The notes under the pieces: model-generated
The model's database searches: none
What the model saw: the letters and a program-made list of their open reading frames with translations, nothing else
Told to the model about the DNA's origin: nothing
Made by a program: the position numbers and the translations under genes
In this document: positions 11,840 to 24,560 of the stretch, piece by piece
Position numbering within the stretch: position 1 is the first letter of the stretch
How the letters are laid out: every line of letters begins with the position of its first letter
Assembly: GCA_958496175.1 (NCBI GenBank)
Contig: OY292277.1
Span: forward strand, 4,278,001-4,342,000
DNA from: Sisyra terminalis
Taxonomy: Eukaryota; Arthropoda; Insecta; Neuroptera; Sisyridae
Length of the DNA stretch: 64,000 nucleotides
Direction of reading: 5' to 3'

Positions 11840-12780
11840 GCATAATGCACCTATGGTGTGAATTTCATGGAGAAATCGACAAAAAAAATTTCATAAAATC
11901 GTCGACCATTTCATCGACGATTTGAAATTTCTGGAGAGTTGAAAAAAAAAGTTTTTTTCCTTAAGGTTTTCCGGGACCAAATTTACACCATCGATAGAGT
12001 AATTCAAGCGCTATCGAATGAGCCTACTATCGTTAACCTACAATCGATAGTTTTCGCTAAAAACGGCGTTAAAGTTGGAAAAAGTGAAAAAAATCGCCTA
12101 TTTTGGCCTGTTTATGGGATTTTTCAAAAATCTGGCCGAAAAAATTTTTGAAAAAAAACGAAAAAAATTGACTGCGGGATATGTTTTTTAGGCCTCCCGT
12201 GACGTAACTAAGCCATTCCCGGTATCCTATTTCATGAAAATCGAAAATTCGCTCTCTTTTCGAGAATGACGTCATTAGATGGCGACGTATGTGTGACATC
12301 ATAAATATGAAATTTAGTGACGTCACAAAACCAATGAGCAAAACTAAAATGAAAAATATATTGCGTCATCGATCGATCATTTCCAACCCCGAAAGGTTGG
12401 AACTGTTCTATCGAATATTTCGATGATACAATGTCTGGAAATAACTATTAATGTTAATTATATATATTATAAGCTGTAAGGAATAGATAGAAATTATTAG
12501 AAATTATAAAAAACACTTACCCCTTCGGGATGCGAACCAGGGACCTCAGCTCCGAAGTGGCGGCGACCTTAGCGATGCGGCTATCATATGATATATTTAA
12601 ATGACATTAAAACTCATATATAAACTATTCTTATGAGATTTGTAGAAAAATGAAAATTTTTTTCGATCGAAATAATTAGAATTTCCCAACCATATTCGAA
12701 CCATAGCTGCTCCATGTTAAAGTTGGAAAAGTTGTAGAAAAACATTACAACATTTTAAGGTCCATGATCCTTTTTTTTCG
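11840..12780 (-). repeat. Spacer repeat unit A4 (mosaic of A1 and A2 types)
   Basis: Reverse-strand unit. Its outer half mirrors A1 exactly (coordinates sum to 21198), including the tRNA-like module and gatgtcacac. Its inner half follows A2 (sum 22258): aaaaacatatc, gcgaaaac, cccggaaaacc and the A2-specific tail with cgtcgaccatttcatcgacg. One site (ggtgtaaattt) is A1-like within the A2-like half. TGACGTCA sites lie at 12267-12274 and 12318-12325. Confidence 0.9.
12518..12586 (-). promoter_or_regulatory. tRNA-like pol III promoter module, copy in A4
   Basis: Exact mirror of the A1 module, with the same B-box variant ggttcgcatcc on the - strand and the same T6 run after it. Confidence 0.6.
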
Positions 12781-13213
12781 TAAAAACAAAAATTGTGTTA
12801 CCTATACCTTTTATTATACTTACAAAAATACTTATTAATTTAAATCTTATATGTATTCTAACTGTATAAAAAATACCTGAAAAATAAAATTCACGAGAAT
12901 GGGAACGGTAATTCCAATTGAAACAATGTATTCTATTAAAATAAATTTATTGATGTTTAATATCAATTAAATATACATATACAATATTAAAATAACAATT
13001 TTGTGCATATTTACAATTGTTTGTATAAACTATGTAAAATTGTCAATTGTATCAAGAATTTTATGGAAATTATTAAATTAATAAGAAGCTTTTGAATTGT
13101 CTGATATTTTGATTATTTATCAATTGAACCACTTTATCACTTCACTTGAACACTGATTTATTAAAACAAAATTTTAATCACTAATTATTGTAGTAAATCC
13201 ATTGGTATTCTTC

Positions 13214-13363
13214 TCAGTAGATGCCAATTGTGGAAATGATATCCTTGATGAATTTGATTAAAGATTCTAGAACGATGCACTTCCATTCTTCAAACGTCCA
13301 TTTGAAAATGATGGACAATTCCAATCCAATTAATAATTCTCTAATGACTTCAGTCAGCTTCCC
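13214..13363 (-). other. Mirror copy of the possible 49-codon terminal exon
   Basis: Identical on the - strand to the candidate exon at 7835-7984, with AATAAA at 13157-13162. If the candidate is real, the palindrome has doubled it in convergent orientation. Confidence 0.25.
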
Positions 13364-14677
13364 CTGTAGATAGTGAAATATTCAATTAAAACAATGTTTA
13401 CAAGTTTCAGCAACAATAGCACTTACTAAACATTAATCTGCCAAAAGGATGATACTTTCTTTAACTCCAACAAACTGCCCTTGTCCTAAATTTTCAGGTA
13501 AATTGAATCTGTAAAATTACATTGATATAAATTTATAAAACAAGTCATACGTCCAATGTATACATCAAGTTATAAACTAGGGGCTAATGCTGCAGTTTAA
13601 TTACATTCTTAAACAAATGGTTGCCTAACTTACACAAATTGTAATTAAATGGATAATTCCAATGATGTTATTTCATGCTAAGGGTAACTTATCATCAAAG
13701 TGGCAGAAACACATATTTCGTTAAAAAAAACCGTGGGTTAACCATCGTTGATTTTTCACGGAAATCGAAAATTTCAAAAAAGTTTTCTAAGCATGCCAAT
13801 TGAAAGTATACGTCCTTTTGTACATGCTGTGCAAATTTTTCCGAAAACAAGCCACGTGTATGGCAGATATCGACCATCAAAGTGGCAGAAGAAATCATTT
13901 TTCGTCGTGAAGAAATCCATGGGTTAACCATCGTTGATTTTTCACGGAAATCGAAAATTTCAAAAAAGTTTTCTAAGCATGCCAATTGAAAGTATACGTC
14001 CTTTTGTACATGCTGTGCAAATTTTTCCGAAAACAAGTAACGTGTATGGCAGATATCGACCATCAAAGTGGCAGAAGAAATCATTTTTCGTCGTGAAGAA
14101 ATCCATGGGTTAACCATCGTTGATTTTTCACGGAAATCGAAAATTTCAAAAAAGTTTTCTAAGCATGCCAATTGAAAGTATACGTCCTTTTGTACATGCT
14201 GTGCAAATTTTTCCGAAAACAAGCCACGTGTATGGCAGATATCGACCATCAAAGTGGCAGAAGAAATCATTTTTCGTCGTGAAGAAATCCATGGGTTAAC
14301 CATCGTTGATTTTTCACGGAAATCGAAAATATCATAAAAGTTTTCTAAGCATGCCAATTGAAAGTATACGTCCTTTTGTACATGCTGTGCAAATTTTTCC
14401 GAAAACAAGCCACGTGTATGGCAGATATCGACCATCAAAGTGGCAGAAGAAATCATTTTTCGTCGTGAAGAAATCCATGGGTTAACCATCGTTGATTTTT
14501 CACGGAAATCGAAAATTTCAAAAAAGTTTTCTAAGCATGCCAATTGAAAGTATACGTCCTTTTGTACATGCTGTGCAAATTTTTCCGAAAACAAGCCACG
14601 TGTATGGCAGATATCGACCATCAAAGTGGCAGAAGAAATCATTTTTCGTCGTGAAGAAATCCATGGGTTAACCATCG

Positions 14678-17089
14678 TTGATTTTTCACGGAAATCGAAA
14701 ATTTCAAAAAAGTTTTCTAAGCATGCCAATTGAAAGTATACGTCCTTTTGTACATGCTGAGCAAATTTTTCCGAAAACAAGCCATGTGTATGGCAGATAT
14801 CGACCATCAAAGTGGCAGAAGAAATCATTTTTCGTCGTGAAGAAATCCATGGGTTAACCATCGTTGATTTTTCACGGAAATCGAAAATTTCAAAAAAGTT
14901 TTCTAAGCATGCCAATTGAAAGTATACGTCCTTTTGTACATGCTGTGCAAATTTTTCCGAAAACAAGCCACGTGTATGGCAGATATCGACCATCAAAGTG
15001 GCAGAAGAAATCATTTTTCGTCGTGAAGAAATCCATGGGTAAACCATCGTTGATTTTTCACGGAAATCGAAAATTTCAAAAAAGTTTTCTAAGCATGCCA
15101 ATTGAAAGTATACGTCCTTTTGTACATGCTGTGCAAATTTTTCCGAAAACAAGCCACGTGTATGGCAGATATCGACCATCAAAGTGGCAGAAGAAATCAT
15201 TTTTCGTCGTGAAGAAATCCATGGGTTAACCATCGTTGATTTTTCACGGAAATCGAAAATTTCAAAAAAGTTTTCTAAGCATGCCAATTGAAAGTATACG
15301 TCCTTTTGTACATGCTGTGCAAATTTTTTCGAAAATAAGCCACGTGTATGGCAGATATCGACCATCAAAGTGGCAGAAGAAATCATTTTTCGTCGTGAAG
15401 AAATCCATGGGTTAACCATCGTTGATTTTTCACGGAAATCGAAAATTTCAAAAAAGTTTTCTAAGCATGCCAATTGAAAGTATACGTCCTTTTGTACATG
15501 CTGTGCAAATTTTTCCGAAAACAAGCCACGTGTATGGCAGATATCGACCATCAAAGTGGCAGAAGAAATCATTTTTCGTCGTGAAGAAATCCATGGGTTA
15601 ACCATCGTTGATTTTTCACGGAAATCGAAAATTTCAAAAAAGTTTTCTAAGCATGCCAATTGAAAGTATACGTCCTTTTGTACATGCTGTGCAAATTTTT
15701 CCGAAAACAAGCCACGTGTATGGCAGATATCGACCATCAAAGTGGCAGAAGAAATCATTTTTCGTCGTGAAGAAATCCATGGGTTAACCATCGTTGATTT
15801 TTCACGGAAATCGAAAATTTCAAAAAAGTTTTCTAAGCATGCCAATTGAAAGTATACGTCCTTTTGTACATGCTGTGCAAATTTTTCCGAAAACAAGCCA
15901 CGTGTATGGCAGATATCGACCATCAAAGTGGCAGAAGAAATCATTTTTCGTCGTGAAGAAATCCATGGGTTAACCATCGTTGATTTTTCACGGAAATCGA
16001 AAATTTCAAAAAAGTTTTCTAAGCATGCCAATTGAAAGTATACGTCCTTTTGTACATGCTGTGCAAATTTTTCCGAAAACAAGCCACGTGTATGGCAGAT
16101 ATCGACCATCAAAGTGGCAGAAGAAATCATTTTTCGTCGTGAAGAAATCCATGGGTTAACCATCGTTGATTTTTCACGGAAATCGAAAATTTCAAAAAAG
16201 TTTTCTAAGCATGCCAATTGAAAGTATACGTCCTTTTGTACATGCTGTGCAAATTTTTCCGAAAACAAGCCACGTGTATGGCAGATATCGACCATCAAAG
16301 TGGCAGAAGAAATCATTTTTCGTCGTGAAGAAATCCATGGGTTAACCATCGTTGATTTTTCACGGAAATCGAAAATTTCAAAAAAGTTTTCTAAGCATGC
16401 CAATTGAAAGTATACGTCCTTTTGTACATGCTGTGCAAATTTTTCCGAAAACAAGCCACGTGTATGGCAGATATCGACCATCAAAGTGGCAGAAGAAATC
16501 ATTTTTCGTCGTGAAGAAATCCATGGGTTAACCATCGTTGATTTTTCACGGAAATCGAAAATTTCAAAAAAGTTTTCTAAGCATGCCAATTGAAAGTATA
16601 CGTCCTTTTGTACATGCTGAGCAAATTTTTCCGAAAACAAGCCATGTGTATGGCAGATATCGACCATCAAAGTGGCAGAAGAAATCATTTTTCGTCGTGA
16701 AGAAATCCATGGGTTAACCATCGTTGATTTTTCACGGAAATCGAAAATTTCAAAAAAGTTTTCTAAGCATGCCAATTGAAAGTATACGTCCTTTTGTACA
16801 TGCTGTGCAAATTTTTCCGAAAACAAGCCACGTGTATGGCAGATATCGACCATCAAAGTGGCAGAAGAAATCATTTTTCGTCGTGAAGAAATCCATGGGT
16901 AAACCATCGTTGATTTTTCACGGAAATCGAAAATTTCAAAAAAGTTTTCTAAGCATGCCAATTGAAAGTATACGTCCTTTTGTACATGCTGTGCAAATTT
17001 TTCCGAAAACAAGCCACGTGTATGGCAGATATCGACCATCAAAGTGGCAGAAGAAATCATTTTTCGTCGTGAAGAAATCCATGGGTTAA
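14678..17089 (-). repeat. 10-monomer (1860-bp) duplication inside the right array
   Basis: The same set of rare variants recurs exactly 1860 bases apart: catgctgagcaaat at 14754 and 16614, aagccatgtgta at 14780 and 16640, and catgggtaaacca at 15040 and 16900. A third copy of the gctgagc/ccatgtg pair is near 17175. The whole block was therefore duplicated as ten monomers. Confidence 0.85.
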
Positions 17090-20000
17090 CCATCGTTGAT
17101 TTTTCACGGAAATCGAAAATTTCAAAAAAGTTTTCTAAGCATGCCAATTGAAAGTATACGTCCTTTTGTACATGCTGAGCAAATTTTTCCGAAAACAAGC
17201 CATGTGTATGGCAGATATCGACCATCAAAGTGGCAGAAGAAATCATTTTTCGTCGTGAAGAAATCCATGGGTTAACCATCGTTGATTTTTCACGGAAATC
17301 GAAAATTTCAAAAAAGTTTTCTAAGCATGCCAATTGAAAGTATACGTCCTTTTGTACATGCTGTGCAAATTTTTCCGAAAACAAGCCACGTGTATGGCAG
17401 ATATCGACCATCAAAGTGGCAGAAGAAATCATTTTTCGTCGTGAAGAAATCCATGGGTTAACAATCGTTGATTTTTCACGGAAATCGAAAATTTCAAAAA
17501 AGTTTTCTAAGCATGCCAATTGAAAGTATACGTCCTTTTGTACATGCTGTGCAAATTTTTCCGAAAACAAGCCACGTGTATGGCAGATATCGACCATCAA
17601 AGTGGCAGAAGAAATCATTTTTCGTCGTGAAGAAATCCATGGGTTAACCATCGTTGATTTTTCACGGAAATCGAAAATTTCAAAAAAGTTTTCTAAGCAT
17701 GCCAATTGAAAGTATACGTCCTTTTGTACATGCTGTGCAAATTTTTCCGAAAACAAGCCACGTGTATGGCAGATATCGACCATCAAAGTGGCAGAAGAAA
17801 TCATTTTTCGTCGTGAAGAAATCCATGGGTTAACCATCGTTGATTTTTCACGGAAATCGAAAATTTCAAAAAAGTTTTCTAAGCATGCCAATTGAAAGTA
17901 TACGTCCTTTTGTACATGCTGTGCAAATTTTTCCGAAAACAAGCCACGTGTATGGCAGATATCGACCATCAAAGTGGCAGAAGAAATCATTTTTCGTCGT
18001 GAAGAAATCCATGGGTTAACCATCGTTGATTTTTCACGGAAATCGAAAATTTCAAAAAAGTTTTCTAAGCATGCCAATTGAAAGTATACGTCCTTTTGTA
18101 CATGCTGTGCAAATTTTTCCGAAAACAAGCCACGTGTATGGCAGATATCGACCATCAAAGTGGCAGAAGAAATCATTTTTCGTCGTGAAGAAATCCATGG
18201 GTTAACCATCGTTGATTTTTCACGGAAATCGAAAATTTCAAAAAAGTTTTCTAAGCATGCCAATTGAAAGTATACGTCCTTTTGTACATGCTGTGCAAAT
18301 TTTTCCGAAAACAAGCCACGTGTATGGCAGATATCGACCATCAAAGTGGCAGAAGAAATCATTTTTCGTCGTGAAGAAATCCATGGGTTAACCATCGTTG
18401 ATTTTTCACGGAAATCGAAAATTTCAAAAAAGTTTTCTAAGCATGCCAATTGAAAGTATACGTCCTTTTGTACATGCTGTGCAAATTTTTCCGAAAACAA
18501 GCCACGTGTATGGCAGATATCGACCATCAAAGTGCAGAAGAAATCATTTTTCGTCGTGAAGAAATCCATGGGTTAACCATCGTTGATTTTTCACGGAAAT
18601 CGAAAATTTCAAAAAAGTTTTCTAAGCATGCCAATTGAAAGTATACGTCCTTTTGTACATGCTGTGCAAATTTTTCCGAAAACAAGCCACGTGTATGGCA
18701 GATATCGACCATCAAAGTGGCAGAAGAAATCATTTTTCGTCGTGAAGAAATCCATGGGTTAACCATCGTTGATTTTTCACGGAAATCGAAAATTTCAAAA
18801 AAGTTTTCTAAGCATGCCAATTGAAAGTATACGTCCTTTTGTACATGCTGTGCAAATTTTTCCGAAAACAAGCCACGTGTATGGCAGATATCGACCATCA
18901 AAGTGGCAGAAGAAATCATTTTTCGTCGTGAAGAAATCCATGGGTTAACCATCGTTGATTTTTCACGGAAATCGAAAATTTCAAAAAAGTTTTCTAAGCA
19001 TGCCAATTGAAAGTATACGTCCTTTTGTACATGCTGTGCAAATTTTTCCGAAAACAAGCCACGTGTATGGCAGATATCGACCATCAAAGTGGCAGAAGAA
19101 ATCATTTTTCGTCGTGAAGAAATCCATGGGTTAACCATCGTTGATTTTTCACGGAAATCGAAAATTTCAAAAAAGTTTTCTAAGCATGCCAATTGAAAGT
19201 ATACGTCCTTTTGTACATGCTGTGCAAATTTTTCCGAAAACAAGCCACGTGTATGGCAGATATCGACCATCAAAGTGGCAGAAGAAATCATTTTTCGTCG
19301 TGAAGAAATCCATGGGTTAACCATCGTTGATTTTTCACGGAAATCGAAAATTTCAAAAAAGTTTTCTAAGCATGCCAATTGAAAGTATACGTCCTTTTGT
19401 ACATGCTGTGCAAATTTTTCCGAAAACAAGCCACGTGTATGGCAGATATCGACCATCAAAGTGGCAGAAGAAATCATTTTTCGTCGTGAAGAAATCCATG
19501 GGTTAACCATCGTTGATTTTTCACGGAAATCGAAAATTTCAAAAAAGTTTTCTAAGCATGCCAATTGAAAGTATACGTCCTTTTGTACATGCTGTGCAAA
19601 TTTTTCCGAAAACAAGCCACGTGTATGGCAGATATCGACCATCAAAGTGGCAGAAGAAATCATTTTTCGTCGTGAAGAAATCCATGGGTTAACCATCGTT
19701 GATTTTTCACGGAAATCGAAAATTTCAAAAAAGTTTTCTAAGCATGCCAATTGAAAGTATACGTCCTTTTGTACATGCTGTGCAAATTTTTCCGAAAACA
19801 AGCCACGTGTATGGCAGATATCGACCATCAAAGTGGCAGAAGAAATCATTTTTCGTCGTGAAGAAATCCATGGGTTAACCATCGTTGATTTTTCACGGAA
19901 ATCGAAAATTTCAAAAAAGTTTTCTAAGCATGCCAATTGAAAGTATACGTCCTTTTGTACATGCTGTGCAAATTTTTCCGAAAACAAGCCACGTGTATGG

Positions 20001-20579
20001 CAGATATCGACCATCAAAGTGGCAGAAGAAATCATTTTTCGTCGTGAAGAAATCCATGGTTAACCATCGTTGATTTTTCACGGAAATCGAAAATTTCAAA
20101 AAAGTTTTCTAAGCATGCCAATTGAAAGTATACGTCCTTTTGTACATGCTGTGCAAATTTTTCCGAAAACAAGCCACGTGTATGGCAGATATCGACCATC
20201 AAAGTGGCAGAAGAAATCATTTTTCGTCGTGAAGAAATCCATGGGTTAACCATCGTTGATTTTTCACGGAAATCGAAAATTTCAAAAAAGTTTTCTAAGC
20301 ATGCCAATTGAAAGTATACGTCCTTTTGTGACATGCTGTGCAAATTTTTCCGAAAACAAGCCACGTGTATGGCAGATATCGACCATCAAAGTGGCAGAAG
20401 AAATCATTTTTCGTCGTGAAGAAATCCATGGGGTTAACCATCGTTGATTTTTCACGGAAATCGAAAATTTCAAAAAAGTTTTCTAAGCATGCCAATTGAA
20501 AGTATACGTCCTTTTGTACATGCTGTGCAAATTTTTCCGAAAACAAGCCACGTGTATGGCAGATATCGACCATCAAAGT

Positions 20580-23500
20580 GGCAGAAGAAATCATTTTTCG
20601 TCGTGAAGAAATCCATGGGTTAACCATCGTTGATTTTTCACAGAAATCGAAAATTTCAAAAAAGTTTTCTAAGCATGCCAATTGAAAGTATACGTCCTTT
20701 TGTACATGCTGTGCAAATTTTTCCGAAAACAAGCCACGTGTATGGCAGATATCGACCATCAAAGTGGCAGAAGAAATCATTTTTCGTCGTGAAGAAATCC
20801 ATGGGTTAACCATCGTTGATTTTTCACAGAAATCGAAAATTTCAAAAAAGTTTTCTAAGCATGCCAATTGAAAGTATACGTCCTTTTGTACATGCTGTGC
20901 AAATTTTTCCGAAAACAAGCCACGTGTATGGCAGATATCGACCATCAAAGTGGCAGAAGAAATCATTTTTCGTCGTGAAGAAATCCATGGGTTAACCATC
21001 GTTGATTTTTCACGGAAATCGAAAATTTCAAAAAAGTTTTCTAAGCATGCCAATTGAAAGTATACGTCCTTTTGTACATGCTGTGCAAATTTTTCCGAAA
21101 ACAAGCCACGTGTATGGCAGATATCGACCATCAAAGTGGCAGAAGAAATCATTTTTCGTCGTGAAGAAATCCATGGGTTAACCATCGTTGATTTTTCACG
21201 GAAATCGAAAATTTCAAAAAAGTTTTCTAAGCATGCCAATTGAAAGTATACGTCCTTTTGTACATGCTGTGCAAATTTTTCCGAAAACAAGCCACGTGTA
21301 TGGCAGATATCGACCATCAAAGTGGCAGAAGAAATCATTTTTCGTCGTGAAGAAATCCATGGGTTAACCATCGTTGATTTTTCACGGAAATCGAAAATTT
21401 CAAAAAAGTTTTCTAAGCATGCCAATTGAAAGTATACGTCCTTTTGTACATGCTGTGCAAATTTTTCCGAAAACAAGCCACGTGTATGGCAGATATCGAC
21501 CATCAAAGTGGCAGAAGAAATCATTTTTCGTCGTGAAGAAATCCATGGGTTAACCATCGTTGATTTTTCACGGAAATCGAAAATTTCAAAAAAGTTTTCT
21601 AAGCATGCCAATTGAAAGTATACGTCCTTTTGTACATGCTGTGCAAATTTTTCCGAAAACAAGCCACGTGTATGGCAGATATCGACCATCAAAGTGGCAG
21701 AAGAAATCATTTTTCGTCGTGAAGAAATCCATGGGTTAACCATCGTTGATTTTTCACGGAAATCGAAAATTTCAAAAAAGTTTTCTAAGCATGCCAATTG
21801 AAAGTATACGTCCTTTTGTACATGCTGTGCAAATTTTTCCGAAAACAAGCCACGTGTATGGCAGATATCGACCATCAAAGTGGCAGAAGAAATCATTTTT
21901 CGTCGTGAAGAAATCCATGGGTTAACCATCGTTGATTTTTCACGGAAATCGAAAATTTCAAAAAAGTTTTCTAAGCATGCCAATTGAAAGTATACGTCCT
22001 TTTGTACATGCTGTGCAAATTTTTCCGAAAACAAGCCACGTGTATGGCAGATATCGACCATCAAAGTGGCAGAAGAAATCATTTTTCGTCGTGAAGAAAT
22101 CCATGGGTTAACCATCGTTGATTTTTCACGGAAATCGAAAATTTCAAAAAAGTTTTCTAAGCATGCCAATTGAAAGTATACGTCCTTTTGTACATGCTGT
22201 GCAAATTTTTCCGAAAACAAGCCACGTGTATGGCAGATATCGACCATCAAAGTGGCAGAAGAAATCATTTTTCGTCGTGAAGAAATCCATGGGTTAACCA
22301 TCGTTGATTTTTCACGGAAATCGAAAATTTCAAAAAAGTTTTCTAAGCATGCCAATTGAAAGTATACGTCCTTTTGTACATGCTGTGCAAATTTTTCCGA
22401 AAACAAGCCACGTGTATGGCAGATATCGACCATCAAAGTGGCAGAAGAAATCATTTTTCGTCGTGAAGAAATCCATGGGTTAACCATCGTTGATTTTTCA
22501 CGGAAATCGAAAATTTCAAAAAAGTTTTCTAAGCATGCCAATTGAAAGTATACGTCCTTTTGTACATGCTGTGCAAATTTTTCCGAAAACAAGCCACGTG
22601 TATGGCAGATATCGACCATCAAAGTGGCAGAAGAAATCATTTTTCGTCGTGAAGAAATCCATGGGTTAACCATCGTTGATTTTTCACGGAAATCGAAAAT
22701 TTCAAAAAAGTTTTCTAAGCATGCCAATTGAAAGTATACGTCCTTTTGTACATGCTGTGCAAATTTTTCCGAAAACAAGCCACGTGTATGGCAGATATCG
22801 ACCATCAAAGTGGCAGAAGAAATCATTTTTCGTCGTGAAGAAATCCATGGGTTAACCATCGTTGATTTTTCACGGAAATCGAAAATTTCAAAAAAGTTTT
22901 CTAAGCATGCCAATTGAAAGTATACGTCCTTTTGTACATGCTGTGCAAATTTTTCCGAAAACAAGCCACGTGTATGGCAGATATCGACCATCAAAGTGGC
23001 AGAAGAAATCATTTTTCGTCGTGAAGAAATCCATGGGTTAACCATCGTTGATTTTTCACGGAAATCGAAAATTTCAAAAAAGTTTTCTAAGCATGCCAAT
23101 TGAAAGTATACGTCCTTTTGTACATGCTGTGCAAATTTTTCCGAAAACAAGCCACGTGTATGGCAGATATCGACCATCAAAGTGGCAGAAGAAATCATTT
23201 TTCGTCGTGAAGAAATCCATGGGTTAACCATCGTTGATTTTTCACGGAAATCGAAAATTTCAAAAAAGTTTTCTAAGCATGCCAATTGAAAGTATACGTC
23301 CTTTTGTACATGCTGTGCAAATTTTTCCGAAAACAAGCCACGTGTATGGCAGATATCGACCATCAAAGTAGCAGAAGAAATCATTTTTCGTCGTGAAGAA
23401 ATCCATGGGTTAACCATCGTTGATTTTTCACGGAAATCGAAAATTTCAAAAAAGTTTTCTAAGCATGCCAATTGAAAGTATACGTCCTTTTGTACATGCT

Positions 23501-24560
23501 GTGCAAATTTTTCCGAAAACAAGCCACGTGTATGGCAGATATCGACCATCAAAGTGGCAGAAGAAATCATTTTTCGTCGTGAAGAAATCCATGGGTTAAC
23601 CATCGTTGATTTTTCACGGAAATCGAAAATTTCAAAAAAGTTTTCTAAGCATGCCAATTGAAAGTATACGTCCTTTTGTACATGCTGTGCAAATTTTTCC
23701 GAAAACAAGCCACGTGTATGGCAGATATCGACCATCAAAGTGGCAGAAGAAATCATTTTTCGTCGTGAAGAAATCCATGGGTTAACCATCGTTGATTTTT
23801 CACGGAAATCGAAAATTTCAAAAAAGTTTTCTAAGCAAGCCAATTGAAAGTATACGTCCTTTTGTACATGCTGTGCAAATTTTTCCGAAAACAAGCCACG
23901 TGTATGGCAGATATCGACCATCAAAGTGGCAGAAGAAATCATTTTTCGTCGTGAAGAAATCCATGGGTTAACCATCGTTGATTTTTCACGGAAATCGAAA
24001 ATTTCAAAAAAGTTTTCTAAGCATGCCAATTGAAAGTATACGTCCTTTTGTACATGCTGTGCAAATTTTTCCGAAAACAAGCCACGTGTATGGCAGATAT
24101 CGACCATCAAAGTGGCAGAAGAAATCATTTTTCGTCGTGAAGAAATCCATGGGTTAACCATCGTTGATTTTTCACGGAAATCGAAAATTTCAAAAAAGTT
24201 TTCTAAGCATGCCAATTGAAAGTATACGTCCTTTTGTACATGCTGTGCAAATTTTTCCGAAAACAAGCCACGTGTATGGCAGATATCGACCATCAAAGTG
24301 GCAGAAGAAATCATTTTTCGTCGTGAAGAAATCCATGGGTTAACCATCGTTGATTTTTCACAGAAATCGAAAATTTCAAAAAAGTTTTCTAAGCATGCCA
24401 ATTGAAAGTATACGTCCTTTTGTACATGCTGTGCAAATTTTTCCGAAAACAAGCCACGTGTATGGCAGATATCGACCATCAAAGTGGCAGAAGAAATCAT
24501 TTTTCGTCGTGAAGAAATCCATGGGTTAACCATCGTTGATTTTTCACAGAAATCGAAAAT
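20580..24560 (-). repeat. 20-monomer (3720-bp) duplication inside the right array
   Basis: Two adjacent monomers with ttcacagaaatcg instead of ttcacggaaatcg occur at about 20641 and 20827, and again at about 24361 and 24547. The offset is 3720 bases, or 20 monomers. The sequence between them is otherwise almost uniform. Confidence 0.8.

Larger units (their letters stand above)
12188..13737 (-). repeat. Right arm of the spacer palindrome
   Basis: Reverse complement of 7461-9010. It ends in the degenerate array edge (13692-13737), after which the - strand satellite begins. See the left arm for the extent of the comparison. Confidence 0.93.

Noticed and set aside
8612..12586. Functional tRNA genes
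   Set aside because: A and B boxes are present, but acceptor and T stems do not pair and no anticodon arm is convincing.
14864..17089. 121-codon frames on the + strand in the right array
   Set aside because: They arise only where two monomers have lost the taa in ggttaacc, and the two copies are identical because of the 1860-base duplication.
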